This document shows, in pieces, positions 14,338 to 21,462 of a stretch of DNA of 21,979 bases. The position numbers were made by a program, and so were the translations under genes. The number at the start of each line of letters is the position of its first letter. Position 1 is the stretch's first letter. The notes below the pieces were generated by a model. It searched no databases, was not told the origin of the DNA, and saw only the letters and a program-made list of their open reading frames with translations. Origin of the DNA: an uncultured Lachnobacterium sp. (GTDB taxonomy: Bacteria; Bacillota; Clostridia; Lachnospirales; Lachnospiraceae); contig URQG01000008.1 of the NCBI GenBank assembly GCA_900549895.1, positions 1 through 21,979 on the forward strand, written 5' to 3'.

Positions 14338-15492
14338 TTAATGTCTTGTATATTTCTGCAGCATCGGAATCATCTGCTTCATCGCATCCAATGCATAATC
14401 GATTTCTTCCATCGTTGTATCGACACAAAAGCTGAACCGGATCGTTGAATCCAGAAGCGAAGGCTTCAGTCCGATACTTTTCAGTGTATGGCTGACCGAA
14501 GGTTTATTGGATGAGCAGGCACTTCCCGCCGATACATAAATCTCCTTGTCTTCAAGTGCATGCAGCATTACTTCTGCACGTACACCATCCACGCTGACGC
14601 TCACAATATGCGGTGCATTCTCTCTTGTCAGCTTTCCGTTGACACTGACGCCCGGAATCTGAAGTACCTGTTCGATAAAATGTTCCCGCACCTGATACAA
14701 ATGATCGATCTTCTCATCAAAATCCGTATAGATCCTCTCTGCGGCCACGCCAAGTCCTGCAATTGCCGGAACATTCTCCGTACCGGAACGCATGCCTTTC
14801 TGCTGACCCCCGCCATTGATGATCGGATGGATCTTCGTCTTATCCTTGATATATAAAAATCCGCTCCCCTTCGGTCCATGGATCTTGTGTCCGCTGACGC
14901 TTAAGAGATCAATGTTCATTTTTGATGGGAAAATACGCATTTTACCATATGCCTGAATCGCATCCACATGGAAAAGCGTATTCGGATTTACCTTCTTAAT
15001 GAGTGCTCCCGCCTCAGCGATCGGTTCTACTGCACCGATCTCATTGTTAACCATCATCAGTGAAACAAGGATCGTATCCGGACGAATCGCTTCTGCCAAA
15101 TCTTCCAGCGAGATCACACCATCATGATCAACCGGAAGATAAGTCACTTCATATCCGTGCTCTTCAAGGTATGCCGTTGTAGCCGAAACGGAAGGATGCT
15201 CGATTGATGTCGTAATAATATGCTTACCGCTCCTCCGGTTCGCCTCTGCGGAACCAATGATTGCCAGATTGTTAGACTCTGTTCCACCGGACGTAAAACA
15301 GATTTCTTTGTCCTGTACCTTAAGTGTGCGGGCAATCTTCTTGCGCGCATCATTCATATAGTTTTCGGCGATCACGCCTTTGTTATGCATCGATGAAGGA
15401 TTTCCAAAATCCTCAGTCAATAATTTCATCATAAGATCCGCCGCAGCCTGATTGCACCGTGTCGTGGCGGAATTATCCAAATAAGCTTCCAT
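14338..15492 (-). CDS. Cysteine desulfurase (NifS/IscS family), probable ThiI partner
   Basis: The chosen protein has 384 residues. This PLP enzyme takes sulfur from cysteine as an enzyme-bound persulfide. It starts YLDNSATTRCN; the cofactor region includes SGGTESNN and IEHPSV (His99), HVDAIQAYG (Asp177) and the PLP lysine in SVSGHKIHGPKGSG (Lys203). The catalytic cysteine is Cys326 in SAGSACSSNKP. The tight linkage to thiI mirrors the nifZ-thiI pair of B. subtilis, so sulfur for tRNA s4U is the likely main use, though supply to Fe-S assembly cannot be excluded. AGAGGAC precedes the chosen ATG; a longer reading from 15519 runs into the rsmE end. No iscU-like gene follows. Confidence 0.93.
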   Translation of the reverse strand: MEAYLDNSATTRCNQAAADLMMKLLTEDFGNPSSMHNKGVIAENYMNDARKKIARTLKVQDKEICFTSGGTESNNLAIIGSAEANRRSGKHIITTSIEHPSVSATTAYLEEHGYEVTYLPVDHDGVISLEDLAEAIRPDTILVSLMMVNNEIGAVEPIAEAGALIKKVNPNTLFHVDAIQAYGKMRIFPSKMNIDLLSVSGHKIHGPKGSGFLYIKDKTKIHPIINGGGQQKGMRSGTENVPAIAGLGVAAERIYTDFDEKIDHLYQVREHFIEQVLQIPGVSVNGKLTRENAPHIVSVSVDGVRAEVMLHALEDKEIYVSAGSACSSNKPSVSHTLKSIGLKPSLLDSTIRFSFCVDTTMEEIDYALDAMKQMIPMLQKYTRH

Positions 15493-15508
15493 TTTGTCCT
15501 CTTTTATC

Positions 15509-16243
15509 TTATATATCAAGTGTATATATTAACATAGATAACGTAGCAAGTCCAGCAGTCTCCGTGCGAAGGATACGTCTTCCGAGAGAGATACGATGCA
15601 TCGTTCCATCCACCGCCGCAATCTCATCCGGCGCAAATCCGCCTTCCGGTCCGATCATCACCCCGATGGACGCACCATCCGGAATTCCCTGCATAATTTC
15701 TCTTGTAGCCTGCATACCACGTTCATTCTCATAGGGCACCAGCGTGATATCCAGTTCCTTTGCCCGGCGAACCGCTTCTTTCCAGCTGATCGGCATCGCA
15801 ACTTCCGGAATCACCGTACGCTTCGACTGCTTGGCAGCGCTCTCTGCGATTGCCTGCCAGCGCTTCACTTTAGCCACAGCTTTCTTTTCATCCAGCTTCA
15901 CCACACAGTTCTTCATTGCAACCGGAATAATCTCACTCACTCCCAGTTCCACTGCTTTCTGTATGATCAGTTCCATCTTGTCTCCTTTTGGGAGTCCCTG
16001 GAACAGATAGACTTTATGTGCGAACTCTGTTCCGAGTTCATCCTGCTCATCAATGTGCAGCCAGACCTCGTCCTGTGAGAGTTCCTCAACGTGGCAAAAG
16101 AATGCGTGCTCCGCCGAATCGCTGACCCTCACTTTCTCGCCCTGCTTCATACGAAGGACATTCACGATGTGATTGACATCCGATCCTGTAATTACAATGC
16201 GTTCTCCCCGTACCTGCTGCTCTTCAACAAAAAACTGATACAT
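15509..16243 (-). CDS. rsmE: 16S rRNA (uracil(1498)-N3)-methyltransferase RsmE
   Basis: This 244-residue SPOUT-class enzyme methylates U1498 of 16S rRNA. The N-terminal PUA-like region starts YQFFVEEQQ and contains HIVNVLRMKQGE. The middle QGLPKGDKMELIIQKAVELG is the signature of the family, followed by RW..IAESAAKQSKR. The C-terminal SAM-binding trefoil-knot motif is IGPEGGFAPDE (residues 197-207), then SLGRRILRTETA. GGAGAAG precedes the ATG. It begins 17 bases past prmA and ends 16 bases before the desulfurase start, which fits one transcript. The dnaJ-prmA-rsmE order is shared with B. subtilis (yqeT-yqeU), here interrupted by two small genes. Confidence 0.94.
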   Translation of the reverse strand: MYQFFVEEQQVRGERIVITGSDVNHIVNVLRMKQGEKVRVSDSAEHAFFCHVEELSQDEVWLHIDEQDELGTEFAHKVYLFQGLPKGDKMELIIQKAVELGVSEIIPVAMKNCVVKLDEKKAVAKVKRWQAIAESAAKQSKRTVIPEVAMPISWKEAVRRAKELDITLVPYENERGMQATREIMQGIPDGASIGVMIGPEGGFAPDEIAAVDGTMHRISLGRRILRTETAGLATLSMLIYTLDI

Positions 16244-16260
16244 AATCTTCTCCGCCTGTT

Positions 16261-17250
16261 TTACTTTGTAACTTTCTGCGCAGTGATATTAACCCACTCG
16301 CCCTGATGGTTGATTTCCACCACCTTAAGACCGGCTGCCTCTATGGCATCCTTAACCTCATTCTCTTTGAAATCAATGATTCCGGATGTGATAAAATATC
16401 CGCCCTCTTTGAGACGCGCCGGAATAACCGGTGCCATAGGAATAATGACATCTGCAAGAATATTGGCAACCACAATGTCATATTCCTCGGTTCCGACCGT
16501 ATTCTGCAGATCAACATCATCAATAAGATTTCCAACATAAAATTTGCCGAGATCAGGATCAAGATGATTTACCTGCATATTCTCTCTTGTCGAGATCATA
16601 CAATCCGCATCAAGATCGGTTCCTACGACCTCTCTCGCTCCGAGTTTTAAAGCAACGATCGAAAGGATTCCGCTTCCGCATCCCACGTCAAGTACTTTTG
16701 GATGCTTGTCTGCCGGAGTGTAATCTGCATTACCACGGATATATTTCAGGAGCTGGCGAATGCAAAGCTGCGTTGTCTCATGCTTTCCGGTTCCGAACGA
16801 GATTCCTGGATCAATCTCGATCAGGAACTTGTCTTTATCTTCTTCCTTTAATTCTTCCCAGGTTGGTTTGATCAAAATATCTTCAATTGTAAAAGAAGAA
16901 AAATACTTTTTCCAATTATTGATCCAGTCTAAGTCTTCTGTCTCTGAGGAAGAGATCACTCCCGATCCGACTTCCACCATACTGCGCAGATTTTCAAGTC
17001 CGATTTTGACCTGCTTTAAGATTTCTGCCTGATCACTTCCGTTCTCCTCCACATAAAAGCTGACATGACTGACACCTTCATCCGGAGGAAGTTCCGGCAA
17101 AAAGTCAATAAACATATCTGCCTGGTCTTCTTTACTTAAAGGAATATTGTCCTCAATCTCAATCCCTTCAATTCCGAGATCCATCAACATAGAACTCATA
17201 AAATCTTCCGCTGCGGTCGTTGTCTCGATCGTATATTTCTTCCACTTCAT
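16261..17250 (-). CDS. prmA: Ribosomal protein L11 methyltransferase PrmA
   Basis: This 329-residue enzyme trimethylates amino groups of ribosomal protein L11. The N-terminal substrate-recognition domain (to about residue 120, with WINNWKKYFSSF) is followed by DPGISFGTGKHETTQLC and the SAM-binding motif VLDVGCGSGILSI (residues 186-198). The late VVANILADVI is the catalytic-loop form typical of PrmA. GAAGGAG lies before the ATG. A terminator lies about 85 bases upstream, so it needs its own promoter or read-through. It heads the likely prmA-rsmE-desulfurase-thiI unit. Confidence 0.94.
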   Translation of the reverse strand: MKWKKYTIETTTAAEDFMSSMLMDLGIEGIEIEDNIPLSKEDQADMFIDFLPELPPDEGVSHVSFYVEENGSDQAEILKQVKIGLENLRSMVEVGSGVISSSETEDLDWINNWKKYFSSFTIEDILIKPTWEELKEEDKDKFLIEIDPGISFGTGKHETTQLCIRQLLKYIRGNADYTPADKHPKVLDVGCGSGILSIVALKLGAREVVGTDLDADCMISTRENMQVNHLDPDLGKFYVGNLIDDVDLQNTVGTEEYDIVVANILADVIIPMAPVIPARLKEGGYFITSGIIDFKENEVKDAIEAAGLKVVEINHQGEWVNITAQKVTK

Positions 17251-17288
17251 TTTTATTCTCCTTCACTTCACTCACTGTCTAACCTTGG

Positions 17289-17316
17289 AATATTCTTTAA
17301 CCAAACGTTTTCTCAA
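17289..17316 (-). promoter_or_regulatory. Weak promoter candidate upstream of prmA
   Basis: On the minus strand TTGAGA (17311-17316) and AATATT (17289-17294) are 16 bases apart, between the upstream terminator and the prmA ribosome binding site. A promoter is expected here because of that terminator, but the match is modest. Confidence 0.25.
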
Positions 17317-17332
17317 GCAAATACCATAACCG

Positions 17333-17357
17333 AAAAAAGAAGGGCTCCCCCTTCTTT
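17333..17357 (-). terminator. Intrinsic terminator after the mini-J / 73-residue gene pair
   Basis: AAAGAAGGG (17336-17344) pairs with CCCTTCTTT (17349-17357) around a 4-base loop and is followed by TTT on the minus strand, extending the T-run to six. The right arm overlaps the stop codon of the 73-residue gene. Confidence 0.85.
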
Positions 17358-17577
17358 ATTGGCGTTCCTTATGTAATCGCTCGAAAATTTCTTCCTCCGA
17401 CATCACATGCAATGTATCCGGTTCATCATTTTGCATATTAAATGATTTCTGTTCCTTCACATACAAAGTATTGGTATCACCTTTGTATTCTACATCCGAA
17501 ATATCGCTTGTATTTCTCTGACGTTCATCGCCGTCAAATGCCTTTTGTAATCCCTCGATTAATGACTGTCTGTCCAT
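17356..17577 (-). CDS. Small acidic protein of unknown function (73 residues)
   Basis: I do not recognise this protein. From the chosen ATG at 17577 (GGAGAGG before it) it has 73 residues, is hydrophilic and has no membrane segment or cysteine. It starts MDRQSLIEGLQKAF, has a central segment YKGDTNTLYVKEQ that could be a beta pair, and ends in a charged helix (EEEIFERLHKERQ). It starts 8 bases downstream of the mini-J gene stop and ends in the terminator, so the two form one transcript. That linkage suggests a shared function, possibly as a partner of the J-domain protein; this is inference. An earlier ATG at 17607 would overlap the mini-J gene and lacks a better ribosome binding site. Confidence 0.65.
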   Translation of the reverse strand: MDRQSLIEGLQKAFDGDERQRNTSDISDVEYKGDTNTLYVKEQKSFNMQNDEPDTLHVMSEEEIFERLHKERQ

Positions 17578-17585
17578 ATCCTCTC

Positions 17586-18032
17586 CTACACTTTGTATAT
17601 TGCACAAAGCTTATGATACTCACTATTAATTTCCTGAATCGTCTCTTTATCACCATCCAGATTATCCGGATGATAAATTTTGATCAGATCCTTGTAACGT
17701 TTCTTTAAAGACTGCCTGCTTCCAACTCCGGAAAAAAACATCTCTCCCTTGACAATATTATCTTTTGGCGCAGTCTTATGCGTAGCACCGGAACTATAAA
17801 ACTCAAAATCGTGGACTCTCTGGTAGAAATCCCTCTGTTTCTGCACATGTTCCTTTTCCGTAGCGAGTTTTACCAATTCCTCTTCCAAAATCTTGAACTT
17901 CATATCAAACAGCCTCTGCTGCTGTTCAAGTCTGCGATCCTCTATCTCAACTCTCCGCGTAAACTCCTGTCGCTCCCGTTCAAGCGTGCGGCGTTGTTCA
18001 TCTAATGCTCTGCGTTCATTTTCAAATGTCAT
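17586..18032 (-). CDS. Coiled-coil protein with C-terminal minimal J-domain
   Basis: The chosen protein has 148 residues. Residues about 4-75 are an unbroken run of charged heptad-like sequence rich in Arg, Glu and Gln, predicted as a long coiled coil. A short linker follows, then residues about 105-148 carry KKRYKDLIKIYHPDNLDGD and IQEINSEYHKLC. The HPD tripeptide (121-123), between two helices, is the J-domain motif that stimulates DnaK ATPase. There is no G/F region or zinc finger, and the J-domain is at the C-terminus. GGAGGAG lies 9 bases before ATG at 18032. It sits just downstream of the dnaJ terminator, so it may recruit DnaK to a specific client; that is inference. Weak J-domain similarity without function is the alternative. 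Confidence 0.7.
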   Translation of the reverse strand: MTFENERRALDEQRRTLERERQEFTRRVEIEDRRLEQQQRLFDMKFKILEEELVKLATEKEHVQKQRDFYQRVHDFEFYSSGATHKTAPKDNIVKGEMFFSGVGSRQSLKKRYKDLIKIYHPDNLDGDKETIQEINSEYHKLCAIYKV

Positions 18033-18194
18033 CCGCACAACTCCTCCGTACCATACTTTATCCACACAGCATTGCCTTCACATTTATCTATATGTAGGCG
18101 CAGATTTTTCACTACCAGGCTCATAATACAACATTTGGTGGTATAAAGTAAATAGTGAATTTGCATAAAATAGCAGATGTGCAAACAAAGACAA
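18033..18194. other. Intergenic region between dnaJ terminator and mini-J gene
   Basis: This 162-base stretch should hold the promoter of the mini-J pair. I see no convincing -35/-10 pair on the minus strand. A 31-codon frame ends in a TGA overlapping the mini-J ATG, but it has no clear ribosome binding site. No RNA gene or repeat is recognisable. Confidence 0.5.
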
Positions 18195-18220
18195 AACCTG
18201 CAGAATATTCTCTGCAGGTT
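18184..18220 (-). terminator. Intrinsic terminator of the grpE-dnaK-dnaJ operon
   Basis: AACCTGCAGA (18195-18204) and TCTGCAGGTT (18211-18220) form a perfect 10-bp stem. On the minus strand it is followed by TTGTCTTTGTTT, a moderate U-rich tract. It begins 11 bases past the dnaJ stop. Confidence 0.85.
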
Positions 18221-18230
18221 ATATGTTCTC

Positions 18231-19400
18231 TTATAAATCATCTAAAGATTCTTTGATCTTATCCATGAAGCCTTTCTTCTTCTCCTTGCCGCCCGTTGCT
18301 GCACCGCCCTCTTTGTTCAGTGAGCCACCGGTCAGTTCATCGAAGCGACGGAGCGCCTCCTTGGCTTCCTTACTGAGTCCCGTCGGTGTATTTACGATCA
18401 GGGTTACGTAATGGTCACCTCGTACCGCCTTATTACGGATGGAAGGAACACCTTTGCCCTTCAGCCGGATTCTTGTTCCGCTCTGGGTTCCCGGTGCTAC
18501 CGTATAAATAATATCACCATCGACCGTCTTAATGCGGATATCACCGCCAAGTGCAGCAATACCAAAGCTGATCGAGGCATTTGAGAAGATATTCATATCC
18601 TGACGCTCAAATGCCGGATTTCTCGATACGATTACCTCTACAAGGAGATCACCTCTCGGTCCGCCGTTGACACCCGGTTCACCGTAATCACGCACACGAA
18701 CGCACTGTCCGTTATCGATACCGGCTGGAATCTCAACCGTTTTCTTGACTTTCTTCGCAATATATCCCGTTCCGCGGCAGTTCGGGCATTTCTCCTTAAC
18801 AACTTTACCGCTTCCCTGACAGTCCGGACAAGTCTGCACATTCTGCATCATGCCAAACAGAGACTGCTGCGAATAAACGACTTTACCTTTACCTCCACAC
18901 TTGCTGCAGGTTTCCGGTGATGTACCCGGCTTTGCTCCGTTTCCGTGACAGGTCGAACATGCTTCCTTATATGAAAATTCCAGTTCCTTGGAACATCCAA
19001 AGACAGCTTCCTCAAACGTAATCCGGACGCTCAGACGAACATTGGCGCCTTTTGCCGGTCCATTGCTCGGTCCGCGTCTCGATCCTCCTCCGAAGAAATC
19101 TCCAAAAATATCTCCAAAGATGTCACCCATATCCATTCCGGAGAAATCGAATCCGCCTCCGCCGGCACTTCCGTCAAAAGCCGCATGACCGAACTGATCA
19201 TACTGGCGTCTCTTATCCGGATCACTGAGTACCGCATAGGCTTCCTGTGCTTCTTTAAACTTTTCCTCGCACTCTTTGTCACCCGGATGCATATCCGGAT
19301 GATACTTCTTTGCGGTTGTACGGAACGCTTTCTTAATCTCAGCTTCCGTTGCGGTCTTAGGAATTCCTAACACCTCATAATAATCTCTTTTCTCTGCCAT
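18231..19400 (-). CDS. dnaJ: Molecular chaperone DnaJ (Hsp40, type I)
   Basis: This 389-residue protein delivers unfolded clients to DnaK and stimulates its ATPase. It has the full type I layout. The J-domain is at residues 5-72 with HPD at 34-36. A Gly/Phe region spans about 76-107. The zinc-finger domain has four CxxCxGxG repeats (Cys148/151, 165/168, 191/194 and 205/208), followed by client-binding beta domains. The C-terminal tail is lysine and glycine rich. The ribosome binding site (AAGGG, 9 bases from ATG) is weaker than that of dnaK. A perfect hairpin stands between dnaK and dnaJ, which may lower dnaJ output relative to dnaK. Confidence 0.97.
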   Translation of the reverse strand: MAEKRDYYEVLGIPKTATEAEIKKAFRTTAKKYHPDMHPGDKECEEKFKEAQEAYAVLSDPDKRRQYDQFGHAAFDGSAGGGGFDFSGMDMGDIFGDIFGDFFGGGSRRGPSNGPAKGANVRLSVRITFEEAVFGCSKELEFSYKEACSTCHGNGAKPGTSPETCSKCGGKGKVVYSQQSLFGMMQNVQTCPDCQGSGKVVKEKCPNCRGTGYIAKKVKKTVEIPAGIDNGQCVRVRDYGEPGVNGGPRGDLLVEVIVSRNPAFERQDMNIFSNASISFGIAALGGDIRIKTVDGDIIYTVAPGTQSGTRIRLKGKGVPSIRNKAVRGDHYVTLIVNTPTGLSKEAKEALRRFDELTGGSLNKEGGAATGGKEKKKGFMDKIKESLDDL

Positions 19401-19427
19401 AATATTAAACCCTTATATCCGCACATA

Positions 19428-19452
19428 GGGTTTTCGGCAGAACCGAAAACCC
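19428..19452 (-). other. Hairpin in the dnaK-dnaJ intergenic region
   Basis: GGGTTTTCGG (19428-19437) and CCGAAAACCC (19443-19452) form a perfect 10-bp stem with a 5-base loop. There is no U-tract on the minus strand (TATGTGCGG follows), so it is unlikely to terminate. It may be an RNA processing or stability element that sets the dnaK to dnaJ ratio. Confidence 0.7.
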
Positions 19453-19478
19453 CATATACTTTTATTGATTACTTTTGA

Positions 19479-21383
19479 TTAAACTTCCTTGAAGTCAGCA
19501 TCGATGACATCATCATCGGCTCCCTGTGATGCTCCTGCATTCATATCAGGACCGGCTCCTGCTGCACCGCCCATATTAGGGTTCGGGCCTGCTGCGCCCT
19601 GTGCTCCCTGCGCTGCCTGAGCCTGCTCATACATCTTGGCAAATACCTTCTGTGCACTCTCTGTCAGTTTCTCCTGTGCTGCCTTTAACTCAGCAACATC
19701 AGCATCTGTCATCTGGTCAGCTTCCGGATGAGCCTCAAGGAAAGACTTAACAGCTGCAAGATCAGCCTCAACTGCAGACTTATCTGCCGGATCGACCTGC
19801 TCGCCAACCTGCTTTAATGCATCCTCTGTCTGGAATACAAAGCTCTCAGCATCATTTCTTGCATCGATTGCTTCTTTTCTCTTCTTATCCTGTGCCTCAA
19901 ACTCAGCAGCCTCTTTAACAGCCTTATCAATCTCATCATCAGACATATTAGATCCTGCTGTGATTGTGATGTGCTGCTCTTTTCCTGTTCCAAGATCCTT
20001 TGCAGAAACATTTACGATACCATTTGCATCGATATCGAATGTAACCTCAATCTGTGGAACTCCACGACGTGCTGGTGGGATACCATCAAGTCTGAACTGT
20101 CCAAGTGATTTATTATCGCGGGCGAACTGTCTCTCACCCTGTACAACGTTGATATCAACTGCAGTCTGGTTATCAGCCGCGGTAGAGAAAATCTGACTCT
20201 TTCTTGTAGGAATCGTCGTATTTCTCTCGATCAGTCTTGTAGCGACACCACCCATAGTCTCGATAGAGAGTGAAAGTGGAGTTACATCAAGAAGAAGAAC
20301 TTCGCCTGCACCGGCATCGCCTGCTAATTTACCACCCTGGATAGAAGCACCGATTGCTACACACTCATCAGGGTTTAATGACTTACTTGGTTCCTTGCCG
20401 GTTAACTGTCTTACCTTATCCTGTACAGCCGGGATACGTGTAGAACCACCGACTAACAGAACCTGACCGAGATCAGCGTTTGTAAGTCCGGCATCTCTCA
20501 TAGCGTTCTGAACAGGGATTGCTGTTCTCTCTACGAGATCATGTGTCAATTCATCAAATTTAGCTCTGGTGAGGTTCATATCGAAATGCTTCGGTCCCTC
20601 GGCAGTAGCGGTAATGAATGGTAAGTTGATGTTGGTTGTTGTTGCGGAAGAAAGCTCCTTCTTAGCCTTCTCTGCAGCTTCTTTTAATCTCTGTAAAGCC
20701 ATCTTATCGGTTGAGAGATCAACACCCTCAGCCTTCTTGAACTCATCGATCATCCACTGTGTGATCTTGTTATCAAAATCATCACCACCAAGATGTGTAT
20801 CACCGTTTGTAGATAATACTTCGATGACACCGTCACCAATCTCAATGATTGATACATCGAATGTACCACCACCAAGGTCGTATACCATGATCTTCTGTTC
20901 CTTCTCGTTGTCAAGACCATATGCAAGTGCTGCTGCGGTAGGCTCGTTGATGATACGCTTTACATCAAGTCCTGCGATCTTACCGGCATCCTTTGTTGCC
21001 TGACGCTGGGCATCGTTGAAGTATGCAGGTACTGTGATAACAGCCTCTGTCACTTTCTCACCGAGGTATCCCTCTGCATCTGCCTTTAATTTCTGAAGTA
21101 CCATAGCAGAAATCTGCTGTGGGCTGTACTGCTTATCATCAATTGTTACTTTGTAATCAGTACCCATATGTCTCTTGATAGAAGAAATTGTCTTCTCAGC
21201 ATTTGTAACAGCCTGACGCTTTGCAGGCTCACCGATGAGACGCTCTCCTGTCTTTGTGAATGCTACAACGGACGGTGTTGTTCTTGCACCTTCCTGGTTT
21301 GCGATAACGGTAGGTTTTCCACCTTCCATAACAGCTACACAGCTGTTGGTTGTTCCTAAGTCAATACCAATAATCTTGCCCAT
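19479..21383 (-). CDS. dnaK: Molecular chaperone DnaK (Hsp70)
   Basis: This 634-residue protein is a full-length bacterial Hsp70. The nucleotide-binding domain starts IIGIDLGTTNSCVAVMEGG and carries AYFNDAQRQATKDAG, the phosphate motif YDLGGGTFDVSI and LVGGSTRIPAVQ. The linker region DVTPLSLSIETMGG leads into the substrate-binding domain (ERNTTIPTRKSQIF, then GERQFARDNKSLGQFRL). The helical lid follows, with a Gly/Ala/Pro-rich disordered tail ending DDDVIDADFKEV, the usual bacterial form. AGGAGG precedes the ATG. It sits between grpE and dnaJ, as expected. Heat-shock control by HrcA would act upstream of grpE, outside the window; no CIRCE element is present between these genes. Confidence 0.98.
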   Translation of the reverse strand: MGKIIGIDLGTTNSCVAVMEGGKPTVIANQEGARTTPSVVAFTKTGERLIGEPAKRQAVTNAEKTISSIKRHMGTDYKVTIDDKQYSPQQISAMVLQKLKADAEGYLGEKVTEAVITVPAYFNDAQRQATKDAGKIAGLDVKRIINEPTAAALAYGLDNEKEQKIMVYDLGGGTFDVSIIEIGDGVIEVLSTNGDTHLGGDDFDNKITQWMIDEFKKAEGVDLSTDKMALQRLKEAAEKAKKELSSATTTNINLPFITATAEGPKHFDMNLTRAKFDELTHDLVERTAIPVQNAMRDAGLTNADLGQVLLVGGSTRIPAVQDKVRQLTGKEPSKSLNPDECVAIGASIQGGKLAGDAGAGEVLLLDVTPLSLSIETMGGVATRLIERNTTIPTRKSQIFSTAADNQTAVDINVVQGERQFARDNKSLGQFRLDGIPPARRGVPQIEVTFDIDANGIVNVSAKDLGTGKEQHITITAGSNMSDDEIDKAVKEAAEFEAQDKKRKEAIDARNDAESFVFQTEDALKQVGEQVDPADKSAVEADLAAVKSFLEAHPEADQMTDADVAELKAAQEKLTESAQKVFAKMYEQAQAAQGAQGAAGPNPNMGGAAGAGPDMNAGASQGADDDVIDADFKEV

Positions 21384-21462
21384 TTTCTTTTCCTCCTATA
21401 TTTATCAATTCATTATTTTGTTAACAATTTTATTTTTACCATCCATCAGATGGGAAAAAGCG

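Noticed and set aside
21384..21462. CIRCE heat-shock operator near dnaK
   Set aside because: No TTAGCACTC-N9-GAGTGCTAA-like repeat is present here or before dnaJ. HrcA control, if any, would act upstream of grpE outside the window.
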